Below, in pieces: positions 58,206-64,000 of a stretch of 64,000 nucleotides of DNA. Where the stretch lies: contig JBATQE010000037.1 of the NCBI GenBank assembly GCA_049291875.1, forward strand, positions 26,126 to 90,125, in the 5' to 3' direction. Numbering within the stretch: the first letter of the stretch is position 1; every line of letters begins with the position of its first letter. The position numbers and the translations under genes were made by a program. The notes under the pieces were generated by a model. The model had not been told where the DNA came from and did not search any database. It worked only from the letters and a program-made list of their open reading frames with translations. This DNA comes from CTSOIL-112 sp049291875 (lineage in GTDB: Bacteria > Pseudomonadota > Gammaproteobacteria > Burkholderiales > Burkholderiaceae).

Positions 58206-58955
58206 TCAGAGTTTGATTTGTTTGCGAATTTTGTCTGCCATCTGCACGTTGGAGAGCCATTTGAAATACAGTTGTCGCGCGACGGCCATGGCATTTTCGA
58301 TATACAGCCAGTTTTCGCGCTGGATGCGTTCGACGCTGTGTACATTGGCATCATTGGCGTCGTGTAGGTCTTCGCGCGCGGTATCGAGCCAGTGATTGAT
58401 TTTTTCGGGTAGGGCTTCGCAGTGAAATTGCATGCCGAGGTGAATGTCATCGAGTATGAAGGCTTGGTTTTGGCAATACAGGCTGCTGGCGATATTTTGC
58501 GCGCGTAGCGGCGGGATAAAAAATTCGTTGTGCCACTCGAACAGGGTCACGGGGGTAATGCCGCCGAACCATTGGTAGGCAAGGTTGTCGTGTTCGGGTG
58601 TGACGGTGTGCCAGCCGATTTCTTTGTGCGGCGCTTTTTGCACCGTGCCGCCACTGGCTTTGGCCAACAGTTGTCCGCCCAAGCAGTGACCGATGACGGG
58701 AATGCCGAGGGACATGGCTTCGTAGATCAATTCGATGGTTTGCGTCAGGTGCGGGTATTCGTCGGTGTCGTGTACGCTCATGGCGCCGCCCATGATGGCA
58801 AAGCCACTGTAGTCAACGATGGACATAGGCAGCACGTCGCCTGCGGCGATATTGACCAGTTCAAACGGGATTTCCCAGTTGATCAGGCAGTCGGTGAAAT
58901 AGCCCGGCCAGTCGTAGTGTGCGTGTTGTAATACAAGGATCGGTTTCATAATCAT
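58206..58955 (-). CDS. class I glutamine amidotransferase-like protein
   Basis: A 249-residue GATase1 domain protein of the GMP-synthase-glutaminase type. The nucleophile loop GHCLGGQLLA has Cys91, and the other triad members are His178 and Glu180 in MQFHCEALPE. FAIMGGAMSVHD carries the oxyanion region. It stands alone without a synthetase domain, so it may be a hydrolase of gamma-glutamyl compounds or a partner of an unknown enzyme. A class III aminotransferase gene lies 170 bp upstream on the same strand. Confidence 0.88.
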   Translation of the reverse strand: MIMKPILVLQHAHYDWPGYFTDCLINWEIPFELVNIAAGDVLPMSIVDYSGFAIMGGAMSVHDTDEYPHLTQTIELIYEAMSLGIPVIGHCLGGQLLAKASGGTVQKAPHKEIGWHTVTPEHDNLAYQWFGGITPVTLFEWHNEFFIPPLRAQNIASSLYCQNQAFILDDIHLGMQFHCEALPEKINHWLDTAREDLHDANDANVHSVERIQRENWLYIENAMAVARQLYFKWLSNVQMADKIRKQIKL

Positions 58956-59124
58956 TTTCCGGTTTTTTATCCCAATGTTTTGATTTTAATAATAAAAATA
59001 ATTCGGTTGCATTGGGTCAGGGAGATGCTGTGGGTTTATTTTATGTGAATTTGTGCCCAATTGCACCTCAATTGACGGATTGTCTTGTTCCGTTTGGGTG
59101 CAATCGGATCGATTTTTTATCATT

Positions 59125-60510
59125 TTATGAGGCAGTACACTCAGCCAAACAGGCGTCAAATACGTCCAAATAGCGTTCGATGTGGGCTTCGGTCGTGGCA
59201 GGGCACACCAGCGTCATATTGTGAAACGGTGTGATCATGATGCCGCGATTGAGCAGGTATAAATGCACCGCTCGTTCGAGTTCGTCATCCATTGCACGCT
59301 CGGCTTCCGAGCCGTTTTTCGGGCTGTGGGCGCAGAATTGGAATTCGCTGCGCGCACCGAGCTGGGTCACGCTCCACGGCAGATGGTATTTGGCAATCAG
59401 GCTTTGCATGCCGGTAGCGAGCTGGGTTTGGCGTGCGATCATGGTGTCAAACGCAGCGGGCGTGGCGACTTGGGTCAAATTGGTCGCTAGCAAAGCCATG
59501 GTCAGCATATTACCCGAGAGCGTGGTGCCAATGCCCGAGTGACCGGCGGGTGCGGCTTCTTTCGCTGCGCGTGCACGCTGTGCGACCTCAGCACTCATGC
59601 CGTACACCGCGCAGGGAATGCCGCCAGCGATGGCTTTACCGGCAATAATCATGTCGGGCAAAAATCCGTCTTGTTCGTGACAAATGCCGGTATAACCGGC
59701 ATAACCGGCGCTGATGGTGTGGGTTTCGTCAAAAATCAGCAGGGTGTCGGTGTCGTTACACGCTTGGCGCAATTCACGCAGAAAATCAGGCTGAGGCAAG
59801 ACCATGCCGCAATTGGTCAAGGCAGGTTCGGTCAGCACGCAGGCGAATTCGCCGCTGGCGAGTTTCGTTTTGACCGCCTCAATGTCGTTGAACTCAACCA
59901 CGTCGGTGAACTGGGTCAAATCGTACACTTGACCGAGCAAACTGGCGCGCATGGTCGGTGGCGCTTCTGGGTTGTTTGCATCCAGATCAACGAATACATC
60001 GTCAATCGTGCCGTGATAGCAGCCATTGAACACCAGCAGTTTTTTGCGTCCTGTGATCGCACGCGCCCAACGCAGCGCGAAGCGGTTTGCATCCGTGGCG
60101 GTGGTCGCCAGTTGCCAATACGGCAGGCCAAATCGCTCGGCCAATGCAGCCCCCGCTTTGGCTGAGTTGGCCGTTGGCAGCATGGCGGTGTAGCCTTGAT
60201 CGGCGTAATCGCGCAAGGTCTGCGCAATGTCGGGCGCGCTGTGGCCGAACATCGCGCCGGTGTCACCCAAGCAAAAATCAATGTAGTCGTGTCCGTCCAC
60301 GCAGGTGAACGCTGCACCGTGCGCACGCGCTACGAACAGCGGTACCGGCGTGCTCCAATCGGCCATCCAGTGCAAGGGCACGCCAAACAAGAAGTTCTGC
60401 TGCGTTTGCTGCGCCAATTCGTGTGATTTCGGATGATGCGCGAGGAAGGTGTCTGATTCGCGCGCTATGAGGCTTCGGATATGTTCGCGTGAGATGCTCG
60501 TGGGGGTCAT
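59125..60510 (-). CDS. class III PLP-dependent aminotransferase
   Basis: A 461-residue enzyme of the GSA-aminomutase / class III branch. The cofactor lysine is Lys292 in IIAGKAIAGG, Asp261 in LLIFDETHT holds the pyridine nitrogen, and NGCYHGTIDD is at about 162-171. The N-terminal part (VDGHDYIDFCLGDTGAMFGH) matches glutamate-1-semialdehyde aminomutase, but this gene has no heme-pathway context. The substrate is unknown; the amidotransferase downstream suggests amine or gamma-glutamyl metabolism. Confidence 0.85.
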   Translation of the reverse strand: MTPTSISREHIRSLIARESDTFLAHHPKSHELAQQTQQNFLFGVPLHWMADWSTPVPLFVARAHGAAFTCVDGHDYIDFCLGDTGAMFGHSAPDIAQTLRDYADQGYTAMLPTANSAKAGAALAERFGLPYWQLATTATDANRFALRWARAITGRKKLLVFNGCYHGTIDDVFVDLDANNPEAPPTMRASLLGQVYDLTQFTDVVEFNDIEAVKTKLASGEFACVLTEPALTNCGMVLPQPDFLRELRQACNDTDTLLIFDETHTISAGYAGYTGICHEQDGFLPDMIIAGKAIAGGIPCAVYGMSAEVAQRARAAKEAAPAGHSGIGTTLSGNMLTMALLATNLTQVATPAAFDTMIARQTQLATGMQSLIAKYHLPWSVTQLGARSEFQFCAHSPKNGSEAERAMDDELERAVHLYLLNRGIMITPFHNMTLVCPATTEAHIERYLDVFDACLAECTAS

Positions 60511-60562
60511 GGTGTCTCCAAATGTCGGTTTTGCTTAATTTATAGTGATTGAGACATTGTGC

Positions 60563-60589
60563 AAAAAAAGGCTCGTGAAAACACGAGCC
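60563..60589 (-). terminator. intrinsic terminator of the META-domain gene
   Basis: On the minus strand GGCTCGTG / CACGAGCC is a perfect 8-bp stem with loop TTTT, followed by seven T. It separates this gene from the aminotransferase gene. Confidence 0.93.
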
Positions 60590-60614
60590 ATTTCTTGTTT
60601 CGCTGACATCCACT

Positions 60615-61052
60615 TCATTTGCGCTTGGCAATCATCACGCCCGATGCGCCGGCCAAGGTCAGCGTACCGGAGCTGTCGATATTCCACATTTGACTGGCGG
60701 CGAGTTGTTTGAGGAAGCGTTGTTCCTGCTCCATTACCGCCGGTTCGCACGCCATGCGCGTGGTTCCCGCTTGTTTGACCACGATGCTCGGACCGGTCAG
60801 AATATAGCCGGCAAAGTAGGTGTTGCACGAGGTATGGCCGGTCAATTGAAACGTTTGACCAAAATTCAGGGTTGGTTTGAGCTGTGTATCCACGGTTTTA
60901 CCGTTAATGCTTTGAACCACCCATTCGCCGCTTTGCAGCTTGGCGATCGGATCATGGGCAGGGCTGGTGCCGCTGGTCATTGGTACACCTGCGCATGCTG
61001 CGAGTAAAGTGACCGCGCCCAGTGCCGCTAATTTTGATTTGAATGCGTTCAT
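60615..61052 (-). CDS. META-domain lipoprotein (HslJ-like)
   Basis: A 145-residue lipoprotein (LLAAC, Cys20) with a META domain. GEWVVQSINGK is at about 42-52, the core TGHTSCNTYFAGY at about 71-83, and TRMACEPAVMEQEQRFLKQLA at about 98-118, with two further Cys. HslJ is an outer-membrane lipoprotein of the heat-shock set linked to novobiocin resistance. AAAGGAGGAG precedes the ATG. Confidence 0.88.
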   Translation of the reverse strand: MNAFKSKLAALGAVTLLAACAGVPMTSGTSPAHDPIAKLQSGEWVVQSINGKTVDTQLKPTLNFGQTFQLTGHTSCNTYFAGYILTGPSIVVKQAGTTRMACEPAVMEQEQRFLKQLAASQMWNIDSSGTLTLAGASGVMIAKRK

Positions 61053-61173
61053 GATGCTCCTCCTTTAAAAAATGAGCGTTTGGATGATAAACCAACAGAC
61101 GGATATTTGCTTGAAAAAGACGGAAATATATTGCATGATGACTGCTTTGTGCAAACAGAAGGAATGAACAGCG

Positions 61174-62097
61174 ATGAAACATGGTTTCGCCTATTTGAGT
61201 CAAAATCGATTTTTGAGCGTGCCGAATGATGCGTCCAATAAACCATTTGGCGTCGCGGGGATTCCGTACGATGGTGCGGTGACCAATCGGCCGGGTGCGC
61301 GCTTTGCGCCGGCAGCGATTCGCCAAGCGAGCCAGATGCTGTGCGATGGCATTCATCCGTTTTTTAATACCTCGCCGTATGAATTCATTCGCGATTTGGG
61401 CGATTTGGCTACGCCGAACACCGATCTGACCGCCATGCGCGCGTCTTTGGCCGAACAGGTTCCCGCGCTCTTGGCACAGTATCATATGTGTTGGCTCGGT
61501 GGCGATCATTCGATCACGCTGGGCTTGTTGCGTGCGTATCGTGCATGGGCGGGACAACCATTGGCGGTGCTGCATTTTGACGCGCATTGTGATACTTGGG
61601 AGGATCATTTCGGCGAGCCGTCAGGGCATGGTACTTGGGTATACGAAGCCATTACGGAAGGCTTGGTTGACCCCGAATCATTCGTGCAAGTGGGTATCCG
61701 CTCGGCGGGCGTGCGCGAGGCGCGCGAGTATGTGCGCGATCAAGGCGGTGTGATTTTTACCGCGCGTGATTTGCGCGGTTTGGAATCGGATGGGCAGTTG
61801 TCCGAGGTGATTCAAACGATTCGTCAACGCCTATCCGCCAAAGGCTTGCCGGCGTATTTGACCTTGGACATCGATTGCCTTGATCCGGCGTTTGCACCCG
61901 GAACGGGAACACCCGAAGTGGCCGGACTGAGCACCAATCAGGTGTTTACCTTGTTGGAGTCGACCGCAGATTTGAACTGGGTCGGCATGGATTGTGTTGA
62001 GGTCGCGCCGCCCTACGATCATGCCGAGTTGACCAGCAATGCCGCCGCGCAATTGGTCTGGACGTATTTGTCGGGACAAGTGGCTCAATTAAAGTAA
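61174..62097 (+). CDS. speB: agmatinase (ureohydrolase family)
   Basis: A 307-residue manganese ureohydrolase. The metal ligands are in GGDHSITLG (His112), FDAHCDTWED (Asp136, His138, Asp140) and LDIDCLDPAFAPGTGTPEVAG. It should split agmatine into putrescine and urea. Other ureohydrolases (guanidinobutyrase, arginase) are alternatives, though the motif set and length favour SpeB. It lies 3 bp before recR; neither speA nor ureases are near. Confidence 0.9.
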   Translation: MKHGFAYLSQNRFLSVPNDASNKPFGVAGIPYDGAVTNRPGARFAPAAIRQASQMLCDGIHPFFNTSPYEFIRDLGDLATPNTDLTAMRASLAEQVPALLAQYHMCWLGGDHSITLGLLRAYRAWAGQPLAVLHFDAHCDTWEDHFGEPSGHGTWVYEAITEGLVDPESFVQVGIRSAGVREAREYVRDQGGVIFTARDLRGLESDGQLSEVIQTIRQRLSAKGLPAYLTLDIDCLDPAFAPGTGTPEVAGLSTNQVFTLLESTADLNWVGMDCVEVAPPYDHAELTSNAAAQLVWTYLSGQVAQLK

Positions 62098-62100
62098 TGT

Positions 62101-62694
62101 ATGACTGAGAAAAAAGACCGTATTCAATATTTAATCGACTCATTGCGCGTATTGCCCGGCGTGGGCAATAAATCGGCGCAACGCTTGGCATTCACCTTGC
62201 TCCAACACGAGCGCGCCGGCGCGCAACAATTGGCTGCTGCAATCACCGATGCTTTAGCGCATTTGCGTCATTGTGAGCAGTGCTACACGCTATCAGACGA
62301 TGTGGTGTGCAGCACCTGTGCCAATCCGCGCCGCCAGCGTGAATTATTATGCGTGGTGCAGTCGCCGATGGATCAGCTACTGATCGAACAAACCATGACG
62401 TATAAAGGCTTGTATTTTGTGCTGGCCGGCCATTTAAACCCGCTCGAAGGCATTGGCCCGAAAGCGATTGCGATGGATCAATTGATTGCGCGGGCATGTG
62501 ACGGCGTGGTGCAGGAAGTGATTTTGGCCACGCATTTCACCAATGAAGGTGAGCTTACCGCGCATTACATCGCCGAGCAACTCATGGCGCGCGGCTTGCG
62601 CGTGACCCGCTTGGCCAAAGGCGTGCCGGTGGGCAGTGAACTCGAACAAGTCGATTTGGGCACGCTCGCGCAGGCGATGAGCGCGCGGAGATGA
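62101..62694 (+). CDS. recR: recombination protein RecR
   Basis: A 197-residue DNA repair protein. Its N-terminal HhH region is LPGVGNKSAQRLAF, then a C4 zinc finger (CEQCYTLSDDVVCSTC) at about 58-73 and a Toprim domain. With RecF/O it loads RecA onto gapped DNA. The usual neighbour dnaX is not upstream; here agmatinase precedes it. Confidence 0.97.
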   Translation: MTEKKDRIQYLIDSLRVLPGVGNKSAQRLAFTLLQHERAGAQQLAAAITDALAHLRHCEQCYTLSDDVVCSTCANPRRQRELLCVVQSPMDQLLIEQTMTYKGLYFVLAGHLNPLEGIGPKAIAMDQLIARACDGVVQEVILATHFTNEGELTAHYIAEQLMARGLRVTRLAKGVPVGSELEQVDLGTLAQAMSARR

Positions 62695-63188
62695 CGATGG
62701 CGTGGCTGAGAAATCCAATCGTTCGGCTGGCGGTTTTGTTCGGGGTTTGGGCGCCGTGGGTCGGTAGTTTGATCTACTTTGGCTACGACTCGCTGTTTGT
62801 CCAAGGCTTTTTGACCGCAGGGCAAAAGTGGAGCGATTTACTGATTGGCACCATCACTCTGTATCCGTTGAGCCTGATTTTTGGGGCGATACCGGCGTTG
62901 TTGACGGGTGCGGTGTACGCTTATTATCTAAAAACCCAGACGGTACATAATCCGAGATGGACAAAGCGTTTATTTATGGGGACGTTTTTAGCTGGTTTGT
63001 TCAGCTTTGTCTATTTAATGCTGGTTGTGGGGTTGCGTGATGGTTCGATTTGGATACTGACGGGTGTGAGCGCCTTGAGTGGTGCGATTGGCGCATTATT
63101 GGTGCTTGATGGTGTGTATTTTTGGCTGTTTCCGAAACGCAATCCTTTATATGAACAATTACAGCGACAGAAGGATTTGCGTTTGTAA
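62691..63188 (+). CDS. hypothetical membrane protein
   Basis: A 165-residue protein with four hydrophobic segments (about 8-30, 48-75, 92-115 and 125-147) and a basic C-terminus. No family was recognised. Its first ATG overlaps the recR stop (ATGA), so it is coupled to recR; a second Met two codons on is also possible. Confidence 0.72.
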   Translation: MTMAWLRNPIVRLAVLFGVWAPWVGSLIYFGYDSLFVQGFLTAGQKWSDLLIGTITLYPLSLIFGAIPALLTGAVYAYYLKTQTVHNPRWTKRLFMGTFLAGLFSFVYLMLVVGLRDGSIWILTGVSALSGAIGALLVLDGVYFWLFPKRNPLYEQLQRQKDLRL

Positions 63189-63234
63189 GGTGCTTGTCCT
63201 TGCTCAAGATCAATGCCAGATGATTTGAATATGC

Positions 63235-63264
63235 AAAAAAGGATTCCACACGGAATCCTTTTTT
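63235..63264. terminator. bidirectional terminator between the membrane protein and TetR genes
   Basis: AAAAAAGGATTCC / GGAATCCTTTTTT with loop ACAC, between convergent genes. Confidence 0.93.
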
Positions 63265-63287
63265 ATTGATGGGGTGTACGCCGCCAA

Positions 63288-63845
63288 TCAGCTTTTATTG
63301 AGTCCGTGGCTGACAAAGTCTTCCAATGCTTGTGTCAGTGCTTCCGTGTCTTGGATGTTTTCATGCACTGCCCAATAGGCCGAACCTTCTATGAGCGCGC
63401 TAAGTATCGGGCGTAGGTAGGGGCTTTGTTGTTGTTCTGCGTGAATGTCCAATAGTGCATTGAGCTTTTTATCAAACTGTGCGTGGCGTTTGCGCTGAAA
63501 TGAAGGGCCACCACAGCGCAAAATGGCGACCAGATGCGGTTCTTTGAGTATGATGCGGAATATTTGCGAAATGGTTTGTGGCGTAGGCATGCCTTTGTTG
63601 CTGCTGATAATCGGCTCGATTTTTTGCCAATATGAGTTGAGTAGGTCGTCAAAAATCGCATCCAAAATGGCATTGGTTGAGGGGAAGTAGATGTAGATCG
63701 TTGGCCGGACGATGTTCATCGCCGAGGCAATATCGCCGATGGTGACCTCTTCAAAACCTCGCTGTGCAAATAAATCCAATGCGACATTTAGGATTTGTTG
63801 TCGCCTTTCTTCTGGACGCATACGGGTGCGGGTGCTTGTACTCAT
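63288..63845 (-). CDS. TetR family transcriptional regulator
   Basis: A 185-residue repressor. The N-terminal helix-turn-helix is at about 12-58 (ILNVALDLFAQRGFEEVTIGDIASAMNIVRPTIYIYFPS). The C-terminal half is helical and has no known ligand. It is read divergently from sequence running off the window end, where an efflux or similar target gene would be expected. A short dyad lies 40 bp upstream. Confidence 0.9.
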   Translation of the reverse strand: MSTSTRTRMRPEERRQQILNVALDLFAQRGFEEVTIGDIASAMNIVRPTIYIYFPSTNAILDAIFDDLLNSYWQKIEPIISSNKGMPTPQTISQIFRIILKEPHLVAILRCGGPSFQRKRHAQFDKKLNALLDIHAEQQQSPYLRPILSALIEGSAYWAVHENIQDTEALTQALEDFVSHGLNKS

Positions 63846-63886
63846 AATATGTTCTCCTGCATAGATTCTACTACAGAAATATTTAA

Positions 63887-63899
63887 TGACTAACTGTCA
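63887..63899. promoter_or_regulatory. probable TetR operator
   Basis: TGACTAACTGTCA, an inverted repeat TGAC / GTCA with a 5-base spacer, followed at once by TTGACG (63901-63906), a likely -35 of a gene reading right. This is a typical place for autoregulation and repression of a divergent gene. Confidence 0.45.
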
Positions 63900-64000
63900 C
63901 TTGACGGGGTTTGTATATAAGCGCAAAATAGAATGGTAATACCCCCTAAAAGGGCGGCATCTAAAAGTAGAATCAACACAAGTCCTGCGTTTAGTGCAGG

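Noticed and set aside
59125..60510. hemL (glutamate-1-semialdehyde aminomutase)
   Set aside because: The core motifs are similar but the N-terminal extension and context differ; a general class III aminotransferase call is safer.

Overview
The window is ordinary chromosomal DNA of a Gram-negative betaproteobacterium, most likely a member of the Burkholderiales or a close relative, of moderate GC. The reasons are gene order and gene types: an FmdB / DUF502 / aspS operon, a divergent purM / perM-hda-HAD-pcnB-folK block, AcnB-type aconitase, a soluble NAD-linked formate dehydrogenase (fdsGBA-fdhD-fdsD), a KirBac channel, and several outer-membrane and lipoprotein genes. The genus cannot be told from the sequence alone. 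No rRNA, tRNA, CRISPR array, prophage or complete insertion sequence was seen.

Layout. 1-8.6 kb: start of a beta-carbonic anhydrase, a HerA-like ATPase, YebC, a DUF883 protein, lldD, and an operon of TauE / patatin-porin (PlpD type) / pyrF. 8.6-14.3 kb: an eptA-type phosphoethanolamine transferase with a two-component-style promoter, htpX with a heat-shock promoter, a tannase and a small lipoprotein. 14.4-22.5 kb (minus strand): fmdB-DUF502-aspS-rhodanese, M23 peptidase-bactofilin, trxA-rho, and a BON/OmpA protein. 22.8-32 kb: acnB and the formate dehydrogenase operon. 32-41 kb: a frameshifted aphA, yaiI, rluE with a degenerate squalene-synthase-like gene and a glycosyltransferase, icd, Kir, rraA, ydcH and a CoA-binding protein. 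41-49.5 kb: panD-purM diverging from perM-hda-HAD-pcnB-folK-panB-(Kazal lipoprotein)-panC, then ridA. All of panB, panC and panD are here, so the pantothenate branch is largely encoded in this block. 49.7-64 kb: MOSC, ung, thrC, grpE, lipase-like hydrolase, ilvD, EamA, a glutamine amidotransferase with a class III aminotransferase, a META lipoprotein, agmatinase, recR and a TetR regulator.

The most unusual feature is between the genes. Three related elements of about 190-235 bp (25467-25658, 56366-56558, 57954-58188) sit at the 3' foot of the terminator hairpin of acnB, ilvD and the amidotransferase gene. All three have the same orientation relative to transcription, and in each case the whole hairpin is repeated on the other side. 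The gene-proximal hairpin copy loses all or most of its U-tract and the distal copy keeps it, so each insertion has become a transcribed 3' UTR and left a working terminator behind it. The duplication length follows hairpin size rather than being fixed. A shorter relative lies at 2972-3053. A second, unrelated family (3239-3384, 48985-49026, 50373-50545) has about 18-bp terminal inverted repeats and TTTA flanks and sits just upstream of genes. These two families, one at 3' ends and one at 5' ends, are the best candidates for something not yet described.
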